64,000 nt of DNA from Achromobacter sp. AONIH1 (GTDB lineage: Bacteria; Pseudomonadota; Gammaproteobacteria; Burkholderiales; Burkholderiaceae_B): contig NZ_CP026124.1 in NCBI RefSeq assembly GCF_002902905.1, forward strand, positions 4,154,001-4,218,000, given 5' to 3'. The notes under the pieces were generated by a model that made no database searches, was not told the DNA's origin, and worked only from the letters and a program-made list of their open reading frames with translations. This document shows, one piece after another, positions 42,036-50,780 of the stretch. Each line of letters starts with the position of its first letter. Within the stretch, counting starts at the first letter, position 1. Position numbers and translations under genes: made by a program.

Positions 42036-42770
42036 TCAGCCGCTGCTCATGCGGCGCAGCGCGTCGATGTCGGGCAGTTTCAGGTGGCGCTTGCTGACCT
42101 GCAGCAGGGAGGCGGCCTGCAGCCGCGAGAACACCCGGCTCACCGTCTCGATCTCCATGCCCAGGTAGTTGGCGATGTCCTCGCGCGTCATTTTCAGGAT
42201 GAACTCGCGCGCGGAATAGCCATGCGCGGCCATCTGCTCGGAGGTCTCGACCAGGAAGCTGGCGATGCGCTCGTCGGTGCTCATGCGGCCCAGCGTCAGC
42301 AACAGTCGCTGGCAATGGTTGATGTCGTGCGCGATCAGGCGGTGGAACTGGCGCGCGGCCAGCGGGTCCAGTCCGCAGTTGGCGACCAGCTGGGCATAGG
42401 GCAGGGCGCATAGCAGGGAATCTTCCAGCGCGATGGCGTCGCAGGCATGGAAGCCGCTTTCGATGGCGTCGAGCCCGAGCAGGGCGCCAGAGGCCGGAAA
42501 CGCGGTGATCTGTTCCAGCCCGGCGTGATTGGTGACGCGGATCTTCAGGGAGCCGGCGCGCAACTGATACAGATACTGCAGGGCGTCGCCGGCGCGAAAC
42601 AGGGCCTCGCCGCGCCGCAGCAGGCGCCGGCCGCGCTCGCCCTGCGCCATGGCGGGCTCGGCGCAGGCCGGATGGCAGACGCGCGCCATGGGACAGGATT
42701 CGCACTCGTGGCGTCCCAGCGGGGCGCCCGTGGGCGCGGCGATCGGCAGGGCGGATGTGGGCATGTCCAT
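42036..42770 (-). CDS. anr: ANR/FNR-type oxygen-sensing transcription regulator
   Basis: 244 aa. Four cysteines can hold the oxygen-labile [4Fe-4S] cluster: C23, C26, C32 (C-x2-C-x5-C in CESCPMARVC) and C110, the same arrangement as in E. coli FNR. A cyclic-nucleotide-binding-like beta domain follows. The helix-turn-helix is MTREDIANYLGMEIETVSRVFSRLQ, with the E--SR recognition residues that read TTGAT half-sites. Without oxygen it dimerises and activates anaerobic genes. It sits in the middle of the low-oxygen block whose promoters carry matching boxes. No box was seen before its own start. Confidence 0.95.
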   Translation of the reverse strand: MDMPTSALPIAAPTGAPLGRHECESCPMARVCHPACAEPAMAQGERGRRLLRRGEALFRAGDALQYLYQLRAGSLKIRVTNHAGLEQITAFPASGALLGLDAIESGFHACDAIALEDSLLCALPYAQLVANCGLDPLAARQFHRLIAHDINHCQRLLLTLGRMSTDERIASFLVETSEQMAAHGYSAREFILKMTREDIANYLGMEIETVSRVFSRLQAASLLQVSKRHLKLPDIDALRRMSSG

Positions 42771-42893
42771 GGTGGCATCTCTCCGGGGCGCGCAGGCCGC
42801 TGAGCCTGTCGGGGCATGGAAAAAGTATGCGCGTTGCGCGGGGCCGGCGCTATCGGCGCTTGGCGCTGGTTTTCGGGGAAACCGGCCTACGCC

Positions 42894-42911
42894 TGTAGGA
42901 AAAGTCCTACA
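42894..42911. promoter_or_regulatory. 18-bp inverted repeat upstream of anr
   Basis: TGTAGGA-AAAG-TCCTACA is a perfect 7-bp inverted repeat, in the 162-bp gap between the response regulator stop (42933) and the anr start (42770). No T-tract follows it in the minus direction, so it is more likely an operator than a terminator. The binding protein is unknown; the adjacent NarL-type regulator is a candidate. Confidence 0.45.
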
Positions 42912-42932
42912 TGGCGCCAGCGTCCGCGCGGT

Positions 42933-43586
42933 TCAGTTCCCGGCGTCGTCGTCCGCATCGATCAGGCGATGCTTGAGCGCGTAGCGGATCAGGTCGGCCT
43001 GGTTGCGCAGGCGCATCTTGACGAGGATCCTGCTCTTGTAGGTGCTGATCGTCTTGACGCTCAGGCACAGCAGCTTGCCGATGTCGGCGTTTTTCAGCCC
43101 GCGGGCCAGGTGCCGGAACACGGCGGATTCGCGGTCGGACAGCAGCAGATGCGGCTCGGCGTTGCTGTCTCCGTGCCGTTCGAAGGCGATGCTTTCGGCG
43201 ATCGAGGGGCTCAGGTAACGGCCGCCGGCCGCTACCTTGCGCACGGCCTGCTCCAGCTGCGCGGCCGCGCAGTCCTTGGTCAGGTAGCCGGCGGCGCCGG
43301 CCTTGATGGCCTGCACGGCGTATTGCTGTTCGCCGTGCATGGTCAGCACCAGGATCGGCACCGCGGGATGGTCGCGCCGGATCTGGCGGATCAGGTCCAC
43401 GCCGTCGCGGCCCGGCATCGACATGTCCAGCACCAGCAGGTCCCAGGGGCGCTGGGCCAGCAGGCGCAGCGCCTCGCCGCCGTTGCTGGCCTGGCCCTGC
43501 ACCGCGATGCCGCCGGCCCGCTCCAGCAGTCGGCACAGGCCTTCACGCACCAGCGTGTGGTCGTCCGCCAGCAGGACCGCGATCAT
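42933..43586 (-). CDS. NarL/FixJ-family response regulator
   Basis: 217 aa. The receiver has D8-D9 and phospho-acceptor D54 in LVLDMSMPGRDG, with the lysine in YLTKD. The C-terminal LuxR-type helix-turn-helix is LSDRESAVFRHLARGLKNADIGKLLCLSVKTISTYKSRILVKM. Its start overlaps the kinase stop (43583-43586), so the pair is coupled. Position next to anr suggests redox or oxygen control, but the signal is unknown. Confidence 0.94.
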   Translation of the reverse strand: MIAVLLADDHTLVREGLCRLLERAGGIAVQGQASNGGEALRLLAQRPWDLLVLDMSMPGRDGVDLIRQIRRDHPAVPILVLTMHGEQQYAVQAIKAGAAGYLTKDCAAAQLEQAVRKVAAGGRYLSPSIAESIAFERHGDSNAEPHLLLSDRESAVFRHLARGLKNADIGKLLCLSVKTISTYKSRILVKMRLRNQADLIRYALKHRLIDADDDAGN

Positions 43587-44680
43587 GTGTCCTCCCAGTG
43601 TGGCAGGGCCGGCTGTGGCGGTTGCGCCGGCAAGGCCGCCTTCAGGCGGAAGCCGCCATTGCGCGGCGTGCTGATGCTGACATCGCCATGCAGCAGCCTG
43701 ACCCGTTCCCGGATGCCCTGCAGGCCCAGCGCGTGCGGCAGCTTGCGGGCCAGGCTGGCCGGCGTGGCGCCTACGCCGTTGTCCTGCACCACCAGCGTGC
43801 ACAGCGTGGCGCTGCAGGACAGCTGCACCCGCACCTTCGTGGCCTGCGCGTGCTTGGCGATATTGGTCAGCGCTTCCTGGACCGTGCGGAACAGGGCGGT
43901 CGCCACCAGCTTGGACGGTTCGCCCTGGTCGACCTCGATCTGGGCGTCGGTGTCGATGCCGTAGCGCGAGACGAAGTTCGACACCAGCCATTCCACCGCC
44001 GCCGCCAGTCCGAGATCGTCGAGCATGATGGGCCGCAGGTCGGCGGCGATGCGCCGCAACGAGGTGAAGGTCAGGCCGGTCAGGTGACGGATGGCTTCCA
44101 CCCGGCCGCGCAGTTCGGCGTCGTCGGGAGGCAGCCGGGTTTCCAGCTCGGCCAGTTCCATGGTCAGGGCGGTCAGGCTCTGGCCCAGGTCGTCGTGCAG
44201 TTCCCGGGCGATGTGCTTTTTTTCCTGCTCGCGCACATGCAGCAGAGCGTTGGACAGGCGAGTCAGCTCGTCGCGCGAGGCCAGCAGCGCCTGGGAAACC
44301 CGCTCGCGTTCAGTGATGTCGCGCAGGAAGATGGAGAGGAACACGCCCGCCGCGCTGTGCGTCTGCGAGATCGACGCTTCCATGGGAAATTCTTCCCCGT
44401 TGGCGCGCAGGCCCCACAGCGGGGAGCCCAACCCCATTTTCCGCTCGGACACGCCCGTTTCGCGGAAGCGGTCGACGTGCCGGGCGTGGATGTCGCGAAA
44501 GCGCGCCGGGATCAGGATGTCGAGACTGGCGCCGATGGCGCGGTCCGCCTTGCAGAGAAAAACGCGCTCCGCCGCGGAGTTGAACATCACGATGCGCTGC
44601 TGCGCGTCGACCGTGATGATGGGTTCCGTGGCGGACTGGATGATGTCGAGAAGCGGTGGCGCGTTGGCCATAGGCTTCAT
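43583..44680 (-). CDS. Soluble PAS-domain histidine kinase (HisKA_3 type)
   Basis: 365 aa with no membrane helix, so it is cytoplasmic. A PAS domain spans about residues 8-125 (IIQSATEPIITVDAQQRIVMFNSAAERVF ... FLSIFLRDITERERVSQ). The dimerisation/phosphoacceptor region has H162 in ARELHDDLGQSLTALTMELAEL, and the ATPase domain ends with VQDNGVGA and LGLQGIRERVRLLHGDVSI. It phosphorylates the NarL-type regulator encoded immediately downstream. The PAS ligand or cofactor is not evident. Confidence 0.93.
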   Translation of the reverse strand: MKPMANAPPLLDIIQSATEPIITVDAQQRIVMFNSAAERVFLCKADRAIGASLDILIPARFRDIHARHVDRFRETGVSERKMGLGSPLWGLRANGEEFPMEASISQTHSAAGVFLSIFLRDITERERVSQALLASRDELTRLSNALLHVREQEKKHIARELHDDLGQSLTALTMELAELETRLPPDDAELRGRVEAIRHLTGLTFTSLRRIAADLRPIMLDDLGLAAAVEWLVSNFVSRYGIDTDAQIEVDQGEPSKLVATALFRTVQEALTNIAKHAQATKVRVQLSCSATLCTLVVQDNGVGATPASLARKLPHALGLQGIRERVRLLHGDVSISTPRNGGFRLKAALPAQPPQPALPHWEDT

Positions 44681-44843
44681 GGGCGGAGATCGGGATGTGC
44701 GGGCGCCGGCCCGGCGCGGGTATTGAAGGATTGCAGCACATCCGCGCGGGCCGCGCCACAGGCGCGATGCATTGCGCCAAACGGCCGACTTGCCCGCGTC
44801 CCTGTTTTCGTGCGCGCGGACGGCCTGTCCGGGGCCGCCGCGC

Positions 44844-45365
44844 TCAGTCGACCGCCGGCAAGACCGGATCCGCCCAGTCGCTGGCCTGGCCGGCCGTCAG
44901 GATCTGCCGCTTGAAGCGGCACAGGGCCGCGTCGCTTTCGCCGGCCAGCACATCGTATTGCTTGAGCAGCAGGATGGAACGGGGCCTGGCGCCGGTCACG
45001 GTGGCGATATCGTCCACCGCGCGAAATCCGCCATAGCCCGACATCACGCAGATGACCGAGTAGGCGGGCAGCAGCGGACGCTCGGTGTCCAGGAAGGCCC
45101 GCATGGGCGCCGCCAGCGAGCGCAGCCACACCGGCGTGATCAGGACGACGTGGTCGTAGGAGTCCAGGGACGGCCCGGCATAGCGGAAGGCCGGCTTGCG
45201 CTTGAACACGCTGTCCACAATGCAGCGCAGGTCGCCGTACAGCCCGATCCTGGGCGCGGCGTCGCGCACTTCGTGTACCGGCCAGCGGGTCAGCTCCGCC
45301 AGGCGGTCGGCCACGACGCGGCCGGTGCCGCTGCGGGAATAGAAAACGATGCCGATGCGGTTCAT
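44844..45365 (-). CDS. Flavodoxin-family protein
   Basis: 173 aa. The FMN phosphate loop is at the start (IGIVFYSRSGTGRVVADRLAEL), and further flavodoxin segments are YDHVVLITPVWLRSLAAPMRAFL and CVMSGYGGFRAVDDI. It is an electron carrier or quinone/redox reductase of the cytoplasm. The start overlaps the stop of the CBS-domain gene (ATGA), so the two are co-translated. An ANR-like box precedes the pair. Confidence 0.88.
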   Translation of the reverse strand: MNRIGIVFYSRSGTGRVVADRLAELTRWPVHEVRDAAPRIGLYGDLRCIVDSVFKRKPAFRYAGPSLDSYDHVVLITPVWLRSLAAPMRAFLDTERPLLPAYSVICVMSGYGGFRAVDDIATVTGARPRSILLLKQYDVLAGESDAALCRFKRQILTAGQASDWADPVLPAVD

Positions 45366-45847
45366 AGGGCCTCCGAGCGGGCGGGGTGGTCCTGGCCTTC
45401 CTGGGCCAGCAGCGCGCGCAGGATGTCGCGGCGGCTGACCACGCCCACCAGCCGGCCTTCGCGCGTGACCGGAACGCGCTTGATGGCATGCTTGAGCAGC
45501 AGGTCGGCGATGCGCGCCAGCGGCGCCGACTCGTCCACCGTGATGACGGGACTGCTCATCACGGACGCGGCGGCGCGTTCGCCCAGCTGCAGGCTGTGCA
45601 GGAACTCCAGGTTCAGCGCCTCTCCCTCGGCCAGCTGGGCCAGCCAATGGTCCAGCTTTTTCTGGTGCACGCTGTCCTGGCGTCGCACCAGATCGCCTTC
45701 GCTGACCAGCCCGATGAGCGTGCCGTCGTCGCCGATCACCATGACGGCGCTGATGTCCAGGTCCACCATGGCCCGCATGATCTGGGAGACGGGCGTCCGG
45801 GCGCTGACGCAATATGGTTGCTTGGTCATGAGTTCGCTCGCTAGCAT
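45362..45847 (-). CDS. Two-CBS-domain protein
   Basis: 161 aa from the ATG at 45847 (GGGAG 7 bp upstream). CBS 1 is residues about 5-60 (MTKQPYCVSARTPVSQIMRAMVDLDISAVMVIGDDGTLIGLVSEGDLVRR), a helical linker follows, and CBS 2 is about 95-150 (VMSSPVITVDESAPLARIADLLLKHAIKRVPVTREGRLVGVVSRRDILRAL). Such stand-alone pairs bind adenine nucleotides and act as energy sensors, often in oxygen-limited cells. Operon with flavodoxin. Confidence 0.92.
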   Translation of the reverse strand: MLASELMTKQPYCVSARTPVSQIMRAMVDLDISAVMVIGDDGTLIGLVSEGDLVRRQDSVHQKKLDHWLAQLAEGEALNLEFLHSLQLGERAAASVMSSPVITVDESAPLARIADLLLKHAIKRVPVTREGRLVGVVSRRDILRALLAQEGQDHPARSEAL

Positions 45848-45929
45848 GCTTGTTCTCCCGGGGGAAGGGGGCGTACGCTGTGTGCACGCGCCGGTTGTTT
45901 CCATGTTGATCCCGCCGGATCCGCGCATC

Positions 45930-45943
45930 TTGATCTAGGTCAA
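45930..45943 (-). promoter_or_regulatory. ANR/FNR-like box upstream of the CBS/flavodoxin operon
   Basis: TTGATctagGTCAA matches the ANR/FNR consensus at 9 of 10 positions, the best site in the window. It is centred about 90 bp before the CBS gene start (45847) and about 78 bp before the divergent MBL gene (46014), so it could serve either or both. Confidence 0.7.
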
Positions 45944-46013
45944 GCGCCGGTTCGCCCGGCCCGCCGCGCGCGGCCTGCGCATGCGAAGCTGGAAGCCGCT
46001 CAAAGGAGGATCC

Positions 46014-47387
46014 ATGCCCATCTCTCCGACCCTGCGTTTCCTGGGCGCCGCCGGCACGGTGACCGGCTCGCGTCACCTGCTGGAAGCCGGCGGACGCCGC
46101 ATCCTGCTCGATTGCGGCCTGTTCCAGGGCGTGAAGCCGCTGCGGCTGCGCAACTGGGCGCCGTTTCCCGTGCCGCCGGCGGATATCGACGCGGTGGTGT
46201 TGTCGCACGCGCACCTGGACCATTCCGGCTACCTGCCCAGGCTGGTGCGGGATGGATTTCGGGGACCGATTCTTTGCTCGCCCGCCACGCTGGACCTGTG
46301 CCGCCTGCTGTTGCTGGATAGCGCCCATCTGCAGGAAGCCGACGCCGACTACCTGAACCGGCACGGACTGTCCCGTCACCAGCCGGCGCTGCCGCTCTAC
46401 ACCGTCGCCGACGCGCAGCGCGCGATCGCGGCCTTGCGGCCGGTCGACTTCGACACGGCTACGGACCTGCCGGGCGGTTGCGGCGTCCAGCTGACCCCGG
46501 CCGGCCATATCCTGGGCGCCGCCATCGTCCAGATCCGCCATCCCGGCGGACGCCTGGTGTTTTCCGGCGACCTGGGCCGCTACGGCGATCCGTTGATGCC
46601 GCCGCCTGGCGGGGTGGCGCAAGCCGATCATCTGATCGTCGAGTCCACCTATGGCAACCGCAAGCACAGCGCGGAGCAGGCGGCCGACGCGTTGGAAGCC
46701 GTCATCACGCGCACGGTCAGGCGCGGCGGCACCGTGGTGATACCCGCGTTCGCGGTGGGGCGCGCGCAGGCGCTGCTCTACTACATCTGGCAACTCAAGC
46801 AGGCGGGGCGCATCGCCCGCGACCTGCCGGTGTTCCTGGACAGCCCGATGGCCAGCGGCGCCGTCGATGTCTATCTTCGGCACGCCGGCGACCAACGCCT
46901 GTCGGCGGCCGACGCGCGGGCGGCGTTCGGCGTGGCGACCTATGTGACCGAGGTGGAACAGTCCAAGGCGCTGGACAGCTCGCCCATGCCCAAGATCATC
47001 GTGTCGGCCAGCGGCATGGCCACCGGCGGGCGCGTGATCCATCATCTGAAGCACTACCTGCCCGATCCGCGCAGCACGGTGCTGTTCGCCGGTTTCCAGG
47101 CCGAGGGCACGCGCGGCGCGGCGATGCTGGACGGCGCCGCCACGGTCAAGATCCATGGCGGCTATGTGCCCGTGCGCGCCGAGATCGACAGCCTGCCGAT
47201 GCTGTCGGCGCACGCGGATGCCGACGAGATCCTGCGCTGGCTGCGCGGGTTCGAGCGCGCGCCCCGGGAAACCTTCATCGTGCATGGCGAGCCCGGCGCC
47301 GCCGACGCGCTGCGCCTGCGCATCAAGGACGAGCTGGGCTGGCGCTGCCGGGCGGTGGAGCAGAACGACGTGGCGGAGCTGGGCTGA
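46014..47387 (+). CDS. Metallo-beta-lactamase/beta-CASP fold nuclease-like protein
   Basis: 457 aa from the ATG at 46014 with a strong AAAGGAGGA ribosome site. Zinc-binding HxHxDH is at 65-70 (SHAHLDHSGYLP), with further ligands in TPAGHILGA and FSGDLGRYG. The beta-CASP region (IVSASGMATGGRVIHHLKHYLPDPRSTVLFAGFQAEGTRG) and the C-terminal RMMBL part (LSAHADADEILRWLRGF, FIVHGEPGAADAL) follow. Relatives include RNases of the CPSF/RNase J type. In many Proteobacteria this form is found in low-oxygen stress gene sets, as here. Likely RNA processing; substrate unknown. Confidence 0.9.
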   Translation: MPISPTLRFLGAAGTVTGSRHLLEAGGRRILLDCGLFQGVKPLRLRNWAPFPVPPADIDAVVLSHAHLDHSGYLPRLVRDGFRGPILCSPATLDLCRLLLLDSAHLQEADADYLNRHGLSRHQPALPLYTVADAQRAIAALRPVDFDTATDLPGGCGVQLTPAGHILGAAIVQIRHPGGRLVFSGDLGRYGDPLMPPPGGVAQADHLIVESTYGNRKHSAEQAADALEAVITRTVRRGGTVVIPAFAVGRAQALLYYIWQLKQAGRIARDLPVFLDSPMASGAVDVYLRHAGDQRLSAADARAAFGVATYVTEVEQSKALDSSPMPKIIVSASGMATGGRVIHHLKHYLPDPRSTVLFAGFQAEGTRGAAMLDGAATVKIHGGYVPVRAEIDSLPMLSAHADADEILRWLRGFERAPRETFIVHGEPGAADALRLRIKDELGWRCRAVEQNDVAELG

Positions 47388-47401
47388 CCGGCGGGGCCGC
47401 G

Positions 47402-48268
47402 CTACCAGCGCGCCGCCGCCTCGGTCAATCGTTCCAGGCAGTAACGCGCGCGCTCGGACAGCGGTCCCTTGGCGCGCGCGGCGTACAGGGCGAAAGACGG
47501 CGGACGCCGGGCCTGCGGCGCGGCGACCAGCTGCCCGGCCCGCAAGGCGTCGCGGCACAGGCATTCAGGCGCCACGGCCAGTCCGGCGCCGGCGCGGGCC
47601 GCGTCCAGCGCGGTCTGATAGTCGGGCAGGACCAGCGCCGGCGCTTCGGGATCGAGCGCGTAGACCTGCTTCCAGTAGGGCGTCAGCGGCGCGGCGGGGC
47701 CTTGCTGGTCGATCAGCGGCAGGCCCCGGGGCGCGGCGCTTTTCGGCAGCCTGCCGCTCCACTGCGGCGCGCACACCAGCCGTTGCGGGCACTCATGCAG
47801 CAGCTGGTATTCCACGCCCTTGTGCGGAATCCGCGCCGGCGTCACCGCCACGTCGATCACGCGCTCGGCCAGCGCCGACAGCAGGGCGGGCGGCGGCATG
47901 GCGCGCAGGTCCACGCGCAGGCCACGCCGATGCAGGCCGGCCAACGCCGGCAGCAGCAGCGCGATGAAGCCGCTGGTGGCGCCGACATGCGCGACGCCGG
48001 CCAGCGCGCCGCCTGCGCCCCGCGCGTCCAGCATGCCCTCCAGCGCGTCCAGGTGCGGTCCGGCTTGCCGCTCCAGCTCGACCGCCGCCGGCGTGGGCGC
48101 CAGCCCGCGAGGCAGCCGGGTGAACAGCGTCGCGCCCAGGCGCCCCTCCAGCAGCTTCACATGGCGCGACACGGCGGGTTGGGTCAGCGACAGCGCGGAC
48201 GCGGCGCGCGAGATCGAGCTATGCCGGTAGACGCTGACGAAGCTGCGCAGATAGAGCAGATATGACAT
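47402..48268 (-). CDS. LysR-family regulator, divergent from the short-chain dehydrogenase
   Basis: 288 aa. Helix-turn-helix YLRSFVSVYRHSSISRAASALSLTQPAVSRHVKLLEGRLG, then a LysR ligand-binding domain. It is divergent from the SDR gene at 48361 with a 92-bp AT-rich control region that includes the 10-bp palindrome ATAAATTTAT at 48271-48280, directly upstream of its own start. It probably represses itself and controls the SDR gene. Confidence 0.93.
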   Translation of the reverse strand: MSYLLYLRSFVSVYRHSSISRAASALSLTQPAVSRHVKLLEGRLGATLFTRLPRGLAPTPAAVELERQAGPHLDALEGMLDARGAGGALAGVAHVGATSGFIALLLPALAGLHRRGLRVDLRAMPPPALLSALAERVIDVAVTPARIPHKGVEYQLLHECPQRLVCAPQWSGRLPKSAAPRGLPLIDQQGPAAPLTPYWKQVYALDPEAPALVLPDYQTALDAARAGAGLAVAPECLCRDALRAGQLVAAPQARRPPSFALYAARAKGPLSERARYCLERLTEAAARW

Positions 48269-48360
48269 AAATAAATTTATGGATCAGCGAAAAAACGATG
48301 AATTGAGTATAGCCACGGCGGCTTCTACGCTGCGTCTTTCCCTACACCGGAGCGCAGGCC

Positions 48361-49146
48361 ATGACGACCCATTCATCCACGATCTCCCTCTATCCCGACC
48401 TGCGCGGCAAGGTCGCGCTGGTGACCGGCGGCTCGCGCGGCATCGGCGCGGCGACGTGCCGGGCCCTGGCCGCCAGCGGCGCGAAAGTGGCCGTCAACGG
48501 TCGCGACGAGGCGGCGATCCAGGCCGTGGTCGCCTCGATCCGGGACGCCGGCGGCCAGGCCATGGCGGCGCCCGCCGATTGCGCCAACCTGGCGGACACG
48601 CGACGCATGGCCGGGGAACTGCGCCAGGCCTGGGGCGAGCCGGACCTGCTGGCGGCCTTCGCCGGCGGCGGCACGGGCCGGCCGCAGCCGCTGGGCGAGA
48701 TCAGCGAGCAGGACTGGCGCTCCAGCCTCGACAACAACCTGACGTCCACGTTCTTCACGCTGCAATGCTTCCTGCCGGGCATGATGGCGCGCGGCGCGGG
48801 CAGCGCGGTGACAATGGCCTCGGCCGGCGGCCGCGTGGCCTCGGGCGCGCCGGCCGGCTACGGCGCGGCCAAGGCTGGGGTCATCATGCTGACGCGGCAT
48901 GCCGCCGTGGAAGCGGGGCCGGCGGGCGTGCGGGTCAATTGCCTGTCGCCGTCGGCGGTGCTGACCGAGCGGACCGCCTTGCGCATGCCGGATGCGCAGC
49001 GCCGCGCCATGCTGCCGGCGTTTCCGCTGGGGCGCCTGGGCGAGCCGGATGATGTGGCGGCGGCGGCCTTGTTCCTGCTGTCGTCGGCGTCGGGGTGGAT
49101 CACCGGGGTGACGCTGGATGTGGCGGGGGGGAGGGTGATGGTTTGA
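48361..49146 (+). CDS. Short-chain dehydrogenase/reductase
   Basis: 261 aa. The NAD(P)-binding motif TGGSRGIGAA is at 22-31. The catalytic residues are S154, Y167 and K171 (YGAAK), with DNNLTS contributing the helix-4 asparagine. The C-terminus shows GRLGEPDDVAAAALFLLSSASGWITGVTLDVAGG, normal for classical SDRs. NG(R)D after the second strand suggests NADP preference but is not decisive. Substrate unknown. Controlled probably by the divergent LysR. Confidence 0.93.
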   Translation: MTTHSSTISLYPDLRGKVALVTGGSRGIGAATCRALAASGAKVAVNGRDEAAIQAVVASIRDAGGQAMAAPADCANLADTRRMAGELRQAWGEPDLLAAFAGGGTGRPQPLGEISEQDWRSSLDNNLTSTFFTLQCFLPGMMARGAGSAVTMASAGGRVASGAPAGYGAAKAGVIMLTRHAAVEAGPAGVRVNCLSPSAVLTERTALRMPDAQRRAMLPAFPLGRLGEPDDVAAAALFLLSSASGWITGVTLDVAGGRVMV

Positions 49147-49335
49147 GGGGGCGCGGCTGTCGCGGGAAAGGAAGGCGGCGGTGGCCAGGGGGAGTGATGA
49201 TGCCTTTGCGTCAGACACGGAGATGGGGGATAGTTGTCGCTCGTTCCAGGTCGGGGGGGCGGCGCCGCGACGTACAACAGCGATACGACCCGCCCAGGGA
49301 ACATGGCGCAGGTTCTTTCCAGGAAAGACAGCACG

Positions 49336-49698
49336 ATGAACATCTCCGACTCCATCTGCCCCGACTGCGGCGGACTCCTGGAAGTCCGACGCCAAGGCGC
49401 CAGCCAGGGCATGTTCTGCACACTCTGCTCCTGGGCTTTGCTCACCACCTGCCTGCCGGACTTCCTGAACGATGCGACTTCCTACCGAGTGACCGTGATC
49501 TCGGGTGACGTCGACAACAGCGCGCACGTACAGGCGGTGGCGAGCCTGACGGGCCTTGCGCTGCCGCAGGCGCGAGCACTGCTGCGAGCGCCCGCGGGGC
49601 TGGCGTTTACAGGCTTGGCATACGAGGTCGCGCCGATGCAGGAGACGCTTGCCGGGGCCGGACTGGAGTTCAGGATCGAGCCGCCATTTCCGTGGTGA
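49336..49698 (+). CDS. Small protein with zinc ribbon and L7/L12-C-terminal-like domain
   Basis: 120 aa from the ATG at 49336 (AGGA about 11 bp upstream; earlier in-frame codons give a longer unlikely N-terminus). Residues 8-31 hold two CxxC pairs (CPDC and CTLC), a zinc ribbon. Residues about 60-117 (HVQAVASLTGLALPQARALLRAPAG...LAGAGLEFRIEP) follow the pattern of the C-terminal domain of ribosomal protein L7/L12, where VIKAVRALTGLGLKEAK and AGAxVEL occur. Ribosome or translation-factor contact is possible but no function is known. The 189-bp gap before it holds no recognisable feature. Confidence 0.75.
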   Translation: MNISDSICPDCGGLLEVRRQGASQGMFCTLCSWALLTTCLPDFLNDATSYRVTVISGDVDNSAHVQAVASLTGLALPQARALLRAPAGLAFTGLAYEVAPMQETLAGAGLEFRIEPPFPW

Positions 49699-49746
49699 TC
49701 CACGGCGCCCCATGCGGGCAATACCCGCGCGAGGGCGTTGCCGCGC

Positions 49747-50664
49747 TCAGGCTTGGGCCGGCGTCATCTCATCCAAGCGCAGCTTGATCAGGTCCAGCAA
49801 GGTCCGTACACGCGCGCTGGCCGAATGCCGATGGCCATACACGGCCAGCAGCTGCAAGGGCGCCGGCCGCAATTCCAGCGGCACCTCCACTAGCCGGCCC
49901 GCCGCCAGATCCTCCTGGCAGGGACCGGCCGCCAGGATTGCATAGCCGATGCCCTGGCGCGCGCCCGCCAGCGCCAGCGCGCCGCTGTTGACGCGGTAGC
50001 GGCTGCGCACCGGCACCTTCACCATGCGTCCGGCGGCGTCCACGAAACGCCAGGGTTGCCCTTGCAGCGCGCTCAAGGTCGTGATGCAGGGCAGCGTCTT
50101 GAGCTGCGCCGTGCGCGTGGGCATGCCGGCGCGGGCGATCAGCCCGGGCGCGCCCACGACCAGGCTGGGCAGGCTGGCCAGTTCGCGCGTGACCAGCGTG
50201 CTGTCGTCCTGGTCGCCACGATGGAACACGATGGCCAGGTCCATGTCCTCGCGCAGCGCCTGTTCGCCGGCCATGCGGGTGTCGCATTGCAGTTCGACGC
50301 CGGGATGGCTGGCGCAGAATTCCGCGATGATCGGGCCCAGCAGCAGCGGGGCTTCCCCGGGCATGCACATGCGCAGCGGCCCGCGCAATGCCTGTTCGCC
50401 GGCGCCCAGTTCCTCGGCGGTGGCTGCCAGCGTGTCCAGCAGGGGCTTGGCGCGCTGGTATAGCAGGCGGCCGGCCTCGGTCATGCGCAGGTGGCGGGTG
50501 CTGCGTTCCAGCAGGCGCACGCCCAGGCTGCGTTCCAGCGCGGCGACGTGGCGGCTGACGTTGGAGGCCGGCAGCTGGAGCTGGCGCGCCGCGCCGGCGA
50601 AGCTCTGTTCATCGACCACGGCCGCATAGACGCGCACCGTGTTCAGGTCCAGCTTGCTGGGCAT
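49747..50664 (-). CDS. LysR-family regulator, divergent from the FAD monooxygenase
   Basis: 305 aa. Helix-turn-helix LDLNTVRVYAAVVDEQSFAGAARQLQLPASNVSRHVAALERSLG, then a ligand-binding domain of the CrgA/DsdC-like group (LRGPLRMCMPGEAPLLLGPIIAEF). The monooxygenase gene is divergent across 116 bp, in which a candidate operator lies at 50704-50723. Confidence 0.93.
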   Translation of the reverse strand: MPSKLDLNTVRVYAAVVDEQSFAGAARQLQLPASNVSRHVAALERSLGVRLLERSTRHLRMTEAGRLLYQRAKPLLDTLAATAEELGAGEQALRGPLRMCMPGEAPLLLGPIIAEFCASHPGVELQCDTRMAGEQALREDMDLAIVFHRGDQDDSTLVTRELASLPSLVVGAPGLIARAGMPTRTAQLKTLPCITTLSALQGQPWRFVDAAGRMVKVPVRSRYRVNSGALALAGARQGIGYAILAAGPCQEDLAAGRLVEVPLELRPAPLQLLAVYGHRHSASARVRTLLDLIKLRLDEMTPAQA

Positions 50665-50703
50665 GGATTATCCCGTTTCAGGTCATAGAGAACTGCATTT
50701 TCG

Positions 50704-50723
50704 CACTCTGGTTATCAAGAGTG
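50704..50723. promoter_or_regulatory. Inverted repeat between LysR and the monooxygenase gene
   Basis: CACTCT and AGAGTG flank an 8-bp AT-rich centre (GGTTATCA). The position, 40 bp upstream of the LysR start and 57 bp before the monooxygenase start, and the form fit a LysR binding site. Confidence 0.45.
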
Positions 50724-50780
50724 GCGGAATCTAGCATGACGGCTTTGCGCAAGAGCGCGTCTGTACGGGAGATGGCAAGC

